Origin: [Eubacterium] yurii subsp. margaretiae ATCC 43715
GTDB lineage: Bacteria > Bacillota > Clostridia > Peptostreptococcales > Filifactoraceae
Assembly: GCA_000146855.1 (NCBI GenBank)
Contig: GL405246.1
Coordinates: 1,901,986-1,944,504 of the forward strand
Length of the DNA stretch: 42,519 nt
Direction of reading: 5' to 3'
Under the pieces are notes generated by a model. The model was not told where the DNA came from and made no database searches. It saw only the letters and a program-made list of their open reading frames with translations. The translations under genes were made by a program, and so were the position numbers. This document shows positions 18,926 through 28,300 of this stretch, piece by piece (the first letter of the stretch is position 1; each line of letters opens with the position of its first letter).

Positions 18926-19793
18926 GCTAATACTGATGGTAGCTAAAATATTAATATAACTTTGAGATATTTCTATACTATTTGCCATTAATCAATCAAA
19001 TGTTTGTATTAGTCCTAAAAATTTATACTACTTTGATTTTATGCTTTTTTACTATAAGGTGGATTTTTATACGCAATATATAATATTTTTTCATATTAAA
19101 TAAATGTAAGTTCAACATATATTCAATATAAAAATTTATATTTATTATCAAAATGATAATTTACATAAATAATATTTTTCTTAATAAAAGACTATCGAAA
19201 GGCTTTTATTTTTTTCAAAAAAATATGTATAATCATAAGATAAAAAACAACGAATAAAATTGAAATTACAATTATTCAATACATTTATAAAGAATATATA
19301 ATAGTTTATTTATATAGTTCTTATAATCTACCTAAGAAACCCTATATTTCAAACTAATAGCATAATGGATAAAACAATGTTTCCTTTTTTGAAATTTTAT
19401 GTTATAATCCTTATACCACATTATTTTTTAATGCGAAATAATAATTTACTAAGACTATTTTTGAAAAATACATAGCTTTTAAAAGTCTATTTTTATAGTT
19501 TTGATAAAAATAACTTTTTAATATCTAATAATTCAAAGATAAGTTAAAAGATTTAACAAATGATATTATACCAATTTACTACCTAATAAGGTAAGTTCCT
19601 ACAATTTATGCTAATTTAAACCATTTTTCAGCATAAATAACTAAATTAAAATATTATTATCCGCTTATCCAACATTTTTTAGTATTAATCTAAATTAGAT
19701 TGACCAATTATGATATACTGCCTTATTTTGCAGGTATATCGTTCTATATAAGATATGATTGGCATTATAAATACATCGGGGAGGGAAATATTG
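18926..19793. other. Long AT-rich region without genes upstream of the xdh-type gene
   Basis: About 870 bases separate the leuS hairpin from the molybdenum hydroxylase start. I find no ORF with a ribosome site and no T-box, purine-type or molybdenum-cofactor riboswitch core. A short palindrome TACCTAATAAGGTA (about 19580-19593) is the only structured element noticed. The stretch may hold the regulatory region of the downstream operon or a decayed gene. Confidence 0.5.
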
Positions 19794-22373
19794 ATGTACA
19801 GTTTTACAGTAAATGGCAAGTTGGTTCAAACTGAAAAAGATGTGTCATTGCTTAGATTTATGCGTGACGATTTAAAACTCAAATCTATAAAAGACGGTTG
19901 TAGCCAAGGGGCATGTGGTACTTGTACCATAATAATCGACGGCAAGGCGACAAGAGCCTGTATTTTGACTACAAAAAGAGCAGAAGGTATGAATATAGTT
20001 TCTGTCGAAGGAATGAGTGATTTTGAAAAAGAAGCCTTTGTCTATGCTTTCGGTTCAAAGGGTGCAGTACAATGCGGTTTTTGTATTCCGGGTATGGTTA
20101 TGGCAGGTAAGGCACTGCTTGACAAAAATCCGAATCCTACAGAAGCTGAGATAAAAGAAGCTATAAGAACAAATATTTGCAGATGTACAGGATATAAGAA
20201 GATAATAGAAGCTATCGACCTTGTAGGACAGATACTAAGAGGAGATACAAGCATAGATCAAGAGCTTGAAAAAGGAGATAAGTTTGGAGTAGGCTCAAAC
20301 GCCTTTAGAATAGACGTAAGAGAAAAGGTGCTTGGATATGGAGAATACTGTGACGACATGGAAATTGACGGTATGCTACATGTTTCAGCTGTAAGAACTA
20401 AATATCCAAGGGCAAGAATACTTGATATAGACTTCTCAGAGGCTTTAAAACTTGAAGGAGTAGTTGCAGTATACACTGCTGAAGACGTACCTAACAATAA
20501 GGTCGGACATATTCAACAGGATTGGGACGTAATGATAGCAAAGGGAGAAATCACAAGATTTATGGGAGATGCTCTCTGCCTTGTAGTAGCTGAAAGCGAA
20601 GAAATACTTAAAAAAGCCAAAGCCCTTGTCAAAGTGGAATACGAACCACTTGAGCCTGTAAGAAACATAGATGAAGCAAAGGCTGAAAATGCACCAAGTG
20701 TTCATCCTAACGGAAATCTATGTCAATCACGCCATGTTACAAGAGGCGACGCTAAGACAGCAATTGCAAACTCAAAATACACAGTTACAGAAACTTTTGA
20801 CACTCCATTTACAGAACACGCATTCTTAGAACCGGAATGTGCTGTAGCTCTTCCATATAAAGACGGTGTAAAAATCTACAGTACGGATCAAAGTGTCTTT
20901 GATACAAGAAAAGAAGTAGCCATAATGTTTGGCTGGGATGTTGAAAAAATAGTAGTTGAAAATAAACTTGTAGGTGGTGGATTTGGCGGTAAAGAAGATG
21001 TTTCAACTCAACATATAGCCGCTCTTTGTGCAGTAAAATTAGGCAAACCTGTAAAGGCGAAATTTACAAGAGATGAATCCATTGCATTCCATCCGAAAAG
21101 ACATGCTATGCACGGTACTTTTACCCTTGGTTGCGATGAAAATGGAATATTTACAGGACTTGACTGCGACATCTACTTTGATACAGGTGCTTACGCATCT
21201 CTTTGCGGACCTGTACTTGAACGTGCCTGCACTCACTCTGTAGGACCTTACTGCTACCAAAATACAGACATAAGAGGATACGGATACTATACAAACAATC
21301 CTCCTGCCGGTGCATTTAGAGGCTTTGGTGTATGTCAAAGTGAATTTGCACTTGAATCTTGTATAGACCTCCTTGCAGAAAAAGTAGGTATATCTCCTTG
21401 GGAAATAAGGTATAGAAATGCTATAGAGCCTGGTAAGGTATTGCCAAACGGACAGATAGCAGACTGCTCTACAGCACTTAAAGAGACTTTGGAAGCTGTA
21501 AAGGATGCCTATGATCAATACTATCCTAACGTTGGTATAGCTTGTGCCATGAAAAATTCCGGCGTAGGTGTAGGTCTTCCGGATACAGGTCGTGCCAAAC
21601 TTATTGTAAATAACGGAATAATAGAGATATACTGCGGTGCTTCTGACATAGGACAGGGATGTGCAACAGTATTTATACAAATGGTAGCCGAAACTCTAAA
21701 TCTTCCTAAGTCTAAGATAGTAAGTATGGGTAGTAACTCTGAGCTTGCTCCTGACTCAGGAACAACTTCAGGCTCAAGACAGACTCTTATAAGCGGTGAA
21801 GCCATAAGAAGAGTTTCACTTGAACTAAAAAAAGAGCTTGATGAAGTAGGTGGAGATCTTAACAAACTAAACGGCAGAGAGTTCTATGCGGAATACTTCG
21901 AGCCTACTGATAAACTTGGTGCTGATGTACCTAATCCTAAGTCTCACGTCGCATACGGATATGCTACACATCTCGTAGTCCTTGATGATGAAGGAAAGGT
22001 TTCAAAAGTATTTGCAGCACATGACTCAGGTAAGGTTGTAAACCCTATATCAATACAAGGTCAAATCGAAGGCGGAGTGCTTATGTCACTTGGATATGCA
22101 CTTACTGAAGACTTCAAGCTACAAGATTGCGTACCTAAGTCAAAATTTGGAACTCTTGGTCTGATGAAATCTACAGACATACCTGAAATTCACGCAATCT
22201 ACGTTGAAAAAGACGAGTTGCTCGGAGTAGGATACGGCTCAAAAGGTATAGGAGAAATAGCAACTATCCCTACTGCTCCGGCTGTACAAAACGCATACTA
22301 TAAGAGAGATGGTAAACTAAGACCTAAACTGCCTATGGATGACACTTATTATTCAAATAAGAAGAAAAAATAA
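19794..22373 (+). CDS. Fused molybdenum hydroxylase, selenium-dependent xanthine dehydrogenase type
   Basis: From the ATG at 19794, with GGGAGGG 8 bases ahead, the product has 859 residues. An N-terminal plant-type 2Fe-2S domain (Cys36, 41, 44, 56) is followed by the helical 2Fe-2S domain (Cys94, 97, 129, 131). The large molybdopterin part begins near residue 165 and includes VGGGFGGKED, GAFRGFGVCQ, IGQGCATV and GSKGIGEIATIP, where the last Glu is the catalytic base position. Iron-sulfur and molybdenum subunits in one chain without an FAD subunit is the layout of the clostridial Se-dependent xanthine dehydrogenase family. There the selenium is a labile ligand rather than selenocysteine, and no in-frame TGA is needed here. 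It probably hydroxylates purines. Separate FAD and maturation genes are not in this window. Confidence 0.87.
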   Translation: MYSFTVNGKLVQTEKDVSLLRFMRDDLKLKSIKDGCSQGACGTCTIIIDGKATRACILTTKRAEGMNIVSVEGMSDFEKEAFVYAFGSKGAVQCGFCIPGMVMAGKALLDKNPNPTEAEIKEAIRTNICRCTGYKKIIEAIDLVGQILRGDTSIDQELEKGDKFGVGSNAFRIDVREKVLGYGEYCDDMEIDGMLHVSAVRTKYPRARILDIDFSEALKLEGVVAVYTAEDVPNNKVGHIQQDWDVMIAKGEITRFMGDALCLVVAESEEILKKAKALVKVEYEPLEPVRNIDEAKAENAPSVHPNGNLCQSRHVTRGDAKTAIANSKYTVTETFDTPFTEHAFLEPECAVALPYKDGVKIYSTDQSVFDTRKEVAIMFGWDVEKIVVENKLVGGGFGGKEDVSTQHIAALCAVKLGKPVKAKFTRDESIAFHPKRHAMHGTFTLGCDENGIFTGLDCDIYFDTGAYASLCGPVLERACTHSVGPYCYQNTDIRGYGYYTNNPPAGAFRGFGVCQSEFALESCIDLLAEKVGISPWEIRYRNAIEPGKVLPNGQIADCSTALKETLEAVKDAYDQYYPNVGIACAMKNSGVGVGLPDTGRAKLIVNNGIIEIYCGASDIGQGCATVFIQMVAETLNLPKSKIVSMGSNSELAPDSGTTSGSRQTLISGEAIRRVSLELKKELDEVGGDLNKLNGREFYAEYFEPTDKLGADVPNPKSHVAYGYATHLVVLDDEGKVSKVFAAHDSGKVVNPISIQGQIEGGVLMSLGYALTEDFKLQDCVPKSKFGTLGLMKSTDIPEIHAIYVEKDELLGVGYGSKGIGEIATIPTAPAVQNAYYKRDGKLRPKLPMDDTYYSNKKKK

Positions 22374-22387
22374 TAGAGGTTTTATAG

Positions 22388-22819
22388 ATGAAGCTTAAGG
22401 TAAAGTTTGAAAACGAGATATGCCAAGATTTTGAATTTGTCGGAGAAAAATCAGATTGGATAGATCTCAAGGCTGCACAAGATTATGAGTTAAAACAATT
22501 CGAACACACTCTTATCAACTTGGGCTTTGCATTGCAACTACCGGAGGGTTACGAGGCTCATATAGTGCCTCGTAGCTCAACTTTCAAAAACTTCGGCATA
22601 TTACAGACAAATTCTATGGGAATAATTGACAACTCCTACTGTGGTGATGAGGACTACTGGAAATTACCTGTAGTGGCTATAAGAGATACTGTCATCAAAA
22701 AAGGCGACAGGATATGTCAGTTTCGAATAGTCGAAAAAATGAGCAATATAGAGGTGGAAATAGTAAAGTCTCTCGGAAATGAAAATAGAGGCGGTTTTGG
22801 CAGTACAGGAAAAAATTAG
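22388..22819 (+). CDS. dut: dUTP diphosphatase, trimeric family
   Basis: The 143-residue length is right for trimeric dUTPases, which hydrolyse dUTP to dUMP and pyrophosphate. The motifs are in order: I (SDWIDLKAAQDY, a variant form), II (PRSS), III (MGIIDNSYCGDED, with the Asp and Tyr that bind deoxyuridine), IV (GDRICQF) and V (NRGGFGSTG, the mobile arm). GAGG lies 8 bases before the ATG. The gene starts 14 bases after the molybdenum hydroxylase stop, so the two are very likely one operon, pairing purine oxidation with pyrimidine nucleotide housekeeping. A bidirectional terminator follows. Confidence 0.92.
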   Translation: MKLKVKFENEICQDFEFVGEKSDWIDLKAAQDYELKQFEHTLINLGFALQLPEGYEAHIVPRSSTFKNFGILQTNSMGIIDNSYCGDEDYWKLPVVAIRDTVIKKGDRICQFRIVEKMSNIEVEIVKSLGNENRGGFGSTGKN

Positions 22820-22869
22820 TATAATAATATATTTTCATGACTATTTAATTGATTTTTAGTATTAATATC

Positions 22870-22898
22870 AAAAAAGCTCCCTAAATGGGAGCTTTTTT
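22870..22898. terminator. Bidirectional terminator
   Basis: AAAAAAGCTCCC (22870-22881) and GGGAGCTTTTTT (22887-22898) form a perfect 12-base stem with a 5-base loop. It has poly-T in both directions between the convergent dUTPase and stalk-domain genes. Confidence 0.93.
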
Positions 22899-22951
22899 AC
22901 ATATACAATTTGATTTTTCAATCATTGTAATATCACTTTATATGATTTTTA

Positions 22952-23791
22952 CTATCTAAGAGTTATACTTCCTCTAAGTCTACCGTCTTTGTAGTCATAG
23001 TTTGCTATTTCTCTATCTTTATTTGAAGAATCATACAATACTATATAAACATCGACATTTTTAAATCCGTCTTGCTTAGTAATTTCATAAGCAATATTTT
23101 CAACATATCTTTCAAATTCTCTGTTTACAGATCTTGAATTTTCATTTTTAATATAGTCAAGATCGGCTGTATTAAGACCTTTTACATAAGCTTTAACATC
23201 AAAGCTCTTTCTGCCGTAGTCAAATACAAGATTTACATCAAAAGTTCCCTTTCCTATATTTATTCTGTTGAAATATCTATCTTTATTCAATTCATATTCC
23301 AAATCTGAAACTTTCTTTCTTACATCTCTGTCGCTTGAATCAGCTGTAGTGCCTTTTTTCTTCAAAGTGGCATTTTCATCTGTAAGTTTCTTTACAGATT
23401 CTTCCAACTCTTTAATCTTTGTGTCTTTTTGAGCACTTTCTGTTGCCATCTCATTCAACTTTTGTTCATAATATGTGCTCTTATCTTCTACTTGTGATGA
23501 AGCAGGAGTTACTCTAAGTTCGGCGTTTATTCCTCCGTTAGAAGGTATCCATTCCACCTTTGCAATTCCAAGGTCACTAAGTGTTGAAATAGGCACATAT
23601 ACCCTTGAGTTTGCAATGAAAGGTTTTTTTGTAATATCGCTGATATATTGTATTACTCCATTTACTTTGAAAGAAAAAGTATCATAGTATGCTTGTTGAG
23701 CTACAGGCGCAGCAGCATGAGAAGAGCTCACTGTCAAAAGACCAAGCAATAAAGAAGATACTATAGCTTTTTTAAATATTGATTTTTTCAT
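22952..23791 (-). CDS. Secreted stalk-domain (copper amine oxidase N-terminal-like) coiled-coil protein
   Basis: From the second of two adjacent ATGs (7 bases after GGAGG) the product has 279 residues. A signal peptide ends near SHAAA (residues 24-28). Residues about 40-95 resemble the copper amine oxidase N-terminal-like or stalk domain (FKVNGVIQYI, RVYVPISTLSDLG). A coiled coil rich in Lys and Glu (about 105-165) follows, then a C-terminal domain ending in NYDYKDGRLRGSITLR. Stalk domains are common in envelope proteins of Clostridia; no enzymatic copper site is expected. It is monocistronic and convergent with the dUTPase gene, at the edge of a region rich in surface-protein genes. Confidence 0.8.
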   Translation of the reverse strand: MKKSIFKKAIVSSLLLGLLTVSSSHAAAPVAQQAYYDTFSFKVNGVIQYISDITKKPFIANSRVYVPISTLSDLGIAKVEWIPSNGGINAELRVTPASSQVEDKSTYYEQKLNEMATESAQKDTKIKELEESVKKLTDENATLKKKGTTADSSDRDVRKKVSDLEYELNKDRYFNRINIGKGTFDVNLVFDYGRKSFDVKAYVKGLNTADLDYIKNENSRSVNREFERYVENIAYEITKQDGFKNVDVYIVLYDSSNKDREIANYDYKDGRLRGSITLR

Positions 23792-24036
23792 CATTTTACC
23801 TCCACATTTTAGTTTTATATGTAAAACTTTTTAGATTTTACCATAGATATTATACTATATTTTCATATCTTTAAAATTTACAATACGATTACAGTTATTG
23901 TTACATTACTGTAAATTTACTTTTATAATCTGATATGTTAAAATTGCGATATAGATATTTTTTATTATGATTGTTGAACATAAGCGAGATGTAGCTATAT
24001 GCTTCACGCTTAAAAATTTTAAATTAGGAGGCTGTA

Positions 24037-24261
24037 ATGAACAAAAAAGATGCAAGAACAATTGTAAGGTTTATAAACTTTCTTTTTATTTTATTTTTAA
24101 TAGTTTTTTATCATCTGCCTGTCTTTAATGAAATTGTAAATTCAATAAACGACCAGTCAACTGCCAGAATGCTTTTTGTTATTTTCATACTTACTATGAT
24201 TTATAGATTTATAAACAATGATATATTGACACTGTTGGAATCTCGTGCTGCTGATAAATAA
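24037..24261 (+). CDS. Small membrane protein, unknown
   Basis: The 74-residue product has two hydrophobic segments (about residues 14-29 and 43-58) separated by a polar stretch, and a charged C-terminus. TAGGAGGCTGT before the ATG is a strong ribosome site, which supports a real gene. It is not recognisably a member of a named family. It lies upstream of a toxin-antitoxin pair but is separated from it by about 180 bases. Confidence 0.65.
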   Translation: MNKKDARTIVRFINFLFILFLIVFYHLPVFNEIVNSINDQSTARMLFVIFILTMIYRFINNDILTLLESRAADK

Positions 24262-24437
24262 TAGATTTTTAAATGTTATTAATCTGAAATAGGCTTTAGT
24301 TAAGTATTCTTAACATATTATTTAGAAGAATAGTCAAAAACATTTATTATTCTCTAAACTTATTAAGTTTATTGTCATATTATATTGTAATATTGATAGA
24401 ATTATGATATTATAATGATAAAAAGGAGATGAGTTAA

Positions 24438-24710
24438 ATGATTAATATTCGTCCTGTTTCAGATCTTAGAAATAAATTCCCGGAGATTGAAGAAACTGTT
24501 CTTAATTCAAATTCACCTGTCTTTCTTACCAAAAACGGTTATGGGACAATGGTGCTTATGAGTATCGAACAATATAGTTCGCTTACCGATGATATAGAAA
24601 AAAAACTTGATGAAGCAGATATATTGTCGGAAAGCTCTTCTATACGTCTTTCTAAATCTGAAGTCTTTGATAACGCAAGGAAATTAATTGATGAAAAATC
24701 AAAACTATAA
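24438..24710 (+). CDS. Antitoxin, Phd/YefM family
   Basis: The 90-residue protein begins with the Phd/YefM N-terminal fold (IRPVSDLRNKFPEI, then SPVFLTKNGYGTMVLMSIEQY). This binds DNA and dimerises in the family. The C-terminal part is helical and charged and would wrap the toxin. AAGGAGATGAG precedes the ATG. The stop codon lies 20 bases inside the toxin gene, the usual coupled arrangement, and the complex probably represses its own promoter. Confidence 0.92.
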   Translation: MINIRPVSDLRNKFPEIEETVLNSNSPVFLTKNGYGTMVLMSIEQYSSLTDDIEKKLDEADILSESSSIRLSKSEVFDNARKLIDEKSKL

Positions 24711-25008
24711 GTTGACATTCCTCCCTCTTTTCGAAGACGATTTGAAAGAAGTGATTAATTATATAACTAATACACTTAAAAATCCAAATGCTGCTCATCG
24801 TCTTATCGATGATATTGAGCTTGCAATCAGCAAGAGACTGGAAATGCCACTTTCATTTGCTCCCTATCAATCATCAAGAAAGAGAAAACACCATTACTAT
24901 AGAATAAACATTCGAAATTTTTCTATTTTCTATGTTGTAATTGATGACACAATGGAAGTGCGTAGACTTTTATACTCAAAGCGGAATATTGATGACTTGT
25001 TAAAATAG
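24691..25008 (+). CDS. Toxin, RelE/ParE family
   Basis: From the ATG at 24691 (AAGGAAATTAATTG just ahead) the product has 105 residues, the typical size. It shows the RelE/ParE pattern: FLPLFEDDLKEVINYI at the start, a middle helix, and C-terminal strands with HYYRINIRNFSIFYVV and VRRLLYSKRNI. Family members block translation (RelE type) or gyrase (ParE type). The sequence looks closer to ParE-like members of the superfamily, but the target cannot be settled by eye. It overlaps the antitoxin gene by 20 bases and ends at a terminator. Confidence 0.9.
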   Translation: MKNQNYKLTFLPLFEDDLKEVINYITNTLKNPNAAHRLIDDIELAISKRLEMPLSFAPYQSSRKRKHHYYRINIRNFSIFYVVIDDTMEVRRLLYSKRNIDDLLK

Positions 25009-25033
25009 CCATATAATTCATGGCTATTTTTTT
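25002..25033 (+). terminator. Terminator of the toxin-antitoxin operon
   Basis: AAAATAGCCAT (25002-25012) pairs with ATGGCTATTTT (25020-25030), with a 7-base loop and a run of T to 25033. The stem begins at the toxin stop codon. Confidence 0.9.
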
Positions 25034-25301
25034 ATGCCCTACTACTCAGTAAATTTCCAATTTTATATAAAATTTTTCTTTTAGATATAAAAATAATACC
25101 AATTAATGACGATAAAATATTGATGAAAAATTTATGGAATTTTTATACTTTGAAAAAGTTTAATCTTATAAGCTGACGATAATAAAAGACAAATTAAGAT
25201 TTTAAACAAGTATAAAAGCAATGTGTACCCCTATTTTCAAGAAATATTATACAAATACAAGCTTGAAAATATAAATTATATCTAAGTTTTTAGGAGGAAT
25301 T

Positions 25302-28300
25302 ATGAAAGGAAGACTAAGAAAAATCATTTCTTCACTTATGATTATCGTGATGATTTTTTCTATGATGCCAAGCAATATTGCAGATGCGGCACCAAAAAAC
25401 ATCACTATTACAAATTTTGACTATATTCAGGAGAACAAACAGGGCTCGACAAGTGTGAGAATAGTAATGCAAGGTAGCAACTTCTTACAAGCTCTATCTG
25501 CCACTTCCGAGGAGTCGGTGATAAAGGACATCCTTGTAAGATCAGGCTCTGAGGCAAAATCACTGATGCAAGGTGAGGCGTCAAGACAGGGTGTAAAGGT
25601 GGAAGTTACCGACTCACTGATTACTATCACAGCTCCAAAAACCGGAGACTTTACAACTTTAAATGTCGATACTAACGGCGTGAGCAATATAATAATCAAT
25701 ACCAAGAGTTATCTTCCTGTGACAAACTACAGCTTTGACGTGCAAATCAATAAACTTCCGTCAATGCCGGGAAGTTTGGACAATAAGAGAAACTATGTCG
25801 GTCAGGAGCTGACTATTGAAGGAGAAAATTTTACTGGCGTAGATAACGTAGTAATAGCAGGAGCTTCACATCAAACAGGAGCAATGCAAGTCCTAAGCGA
25901 CACTAAGATAAAAATCAACAAACTTATAAAGGGAACACTCAACAAATCTGAAAAGATACAATTTATAAAAAAAGATACAGTATCTAACACTACTACGCCG
26001 GCAGACGTTTCAAAACCAAAGCCTGTAATTAAATTCACATCAGAATATGTAGACAAGGTAACTGTATTTGAAAAGCTGAAAAATATGGATGAACTTGAAG
26101 TATTACCTTCAGAAGGACCGGCAAGGGTATCAAGCAAGATTACAGTAAGAGCCAAAAATGGAAATGCTGTACTCGAAAATATATTCAATGTCAACAACCA
26201 ACTGTTTTTGAGAAAAGAAACTAACGGCAAAGAAGAAGAAATCAAACTCAACAACGTAAAGCTTGTAAAAAGTTCTACAGGTAAGGTAATAGCAATCGAA
26301 GGCTGGACTCCACTATGGACTAAGGACGTGCCTACTACTTGGAATCTCATAGTCAAAGATACCGGCAACCCTACATCGGAAGGTGTCAAGGAAAATGCCT
26401 TTACCTTCGTATCATCAAACCCTGCACCGCAAATCACTGGTATTTCACCATCTGAAGGTGGAGATACAGGCGGAACTGACGTACTGATTACAGGAAGAAA
26501 TATAATCAATGTCAACACTCCCGGTATCAAGATGGCAACAGGCGAAAAAATAGTGCCAAATCAAGCAACTACAAGGGAAAACAACGACACCTTGGTAGTG
26601 AAATACAATATGGCAAATGCACCTAATGCTAAATACGGACAAAAGCAAATAACTAATATCACAAGAAAGATAAAGGTAAGAATTGCATCTATGACTAGTG
26701 CAAATGCCGGAGATATAAAGATAGCAAATACCACTCCAAAGGCAGGAGAAGATTTTAACGGTAAAAAATACGGTAAGTATCACTATACTTCACCCGGAGC
26801 GGACGCCATAGTTGTAACTACCACAAATGCGTCAACATCAGGACCGCAAGACGTAATATTGGAAATGGACACTGTATTTTCATTTTCTGACGGCAGTCAA
26901 ATTACTATACCTGAGGCTACAAAATACGCATCATTTACCTACAACGAAAAAAATCCTACTCCAAAGATAAAGGAAGTAGAGCTTAGCTACGGATACTTCA
27001 ATGACTCTGCGGAAGAATCTCAGCCTCCTGCAGGTGGAGATGATGGTGTCAAACCGCTAATGCTAAGAATAGAAGGAGAAAAGTTCGAGGCTTATAAGGG
27101 AGGCGACGGAAAGATGAAGTTCCCGCAAGTTGACTTTATTCTTCCTGACAATACCGTACTTCCTGTAACTTCATCTACTGCTAACGACGATACCAAGGTA
27201 CTCGACGAAAAAGGCAACCCTATAGACGGTATATACAACAAAGTCGGCACTACTTTAGTAGTATCTGTAATACCGCCTACATCCGACAAATACGGTCTTA
27301 GAAGACTTATAGGCTCAAATCAGGAACAACCGGGAGGATACAAAAACCTTGAAGGTATAATACAGGTGACAAACCCTTCAGGCAATCACAACACAGCAAG
27401 TGCAGACAGCGTAAAATTTGAATTTAGAAGACCTACAGAAGGCTCATACACAGACACAAACAGCAAGCAGCCTACAATTACTCAAGTGCTTTACAACAAG
27501 GCGCCACTCAAAAAACTGCCGTCTGACACAAATTCAGAGATAGAAATAAGGGTAAAGGCAGTGGCAGGAATATCTGATTCCAAAAAAATACTATTGACAG
27601 TAGATGGTAAGGACATCAGCAAAAATATCAAATCTACAAAATTGGACGGAGAAGAAACTGTTATAATTGCGACAGTGCCAAAAGGCTTTGTAGGAAAGTC
27701 AAGATTACAGGTAATAGTACCTGAAGGTCTTATGGACTCTTACCAAATCATATTCGACTCTGTAAGAGGACCTGAGATAAAAGAGCTCATACCAAGCGAG
27801 GGTGACAAGTCCACTATAGTTGTGATAAAAAGAGATACACAGGCAAATGAAGTAAGTTTCAAAACTCCTTTAGAAAACTCAAGTAATGAAAGCGAGAAAA
27901 AAGGCTCGCTCGTACTTTGGAACGGTCAAGACATCAACGAACTTTTCAACGGATATGACAAGAGCGGAGGCACTATAAATTTCCAAACAAGCGACATCTT
28001 TACAAACTTCAAGCAAAGAGATAAAAACTCTCCGTCATCTCCTGTAAAAGTTGCCGGAAAATACGTCTATGTCGTGGACGCCGATACCATATATCTGCAA
28101 ATTCCAAACGACACAAATCTAAAAGAAGGAAGCTACAATATACAAATCAAGAATCCTGATGGAAGTGAAAGTAGCGACTCAAAGATTTTCAAGATTAAAG
28201 ACACTATAGATAAGACTAAGATACTGAGCATCTCACCTAATACTGACGACATCAAAGGCGGTATAATAGCTACTATAAAAGCAGGAATAAAGGATAATAT

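Noticed and set aside
21039..21680. 213-residue frame opposite the molybdenum hydroxylase gene
   Set aside because: Tyr/Cys/Ser-rich shadow with no ribosome site, lying wholly inside a well-supported gene.
19794..22373. Selenocysteine in the Se-dependent xanthine dehydrogenase type protein
   Set aside because: The frame has no internal TGA; in this family selenium is a separate ligand, not selenocysteine.
25871..26530. 219-residue frame opposite the TIG gene
   Set aside because: Shadow of the coding strand; composition and lack of a ribosome site argue against it.
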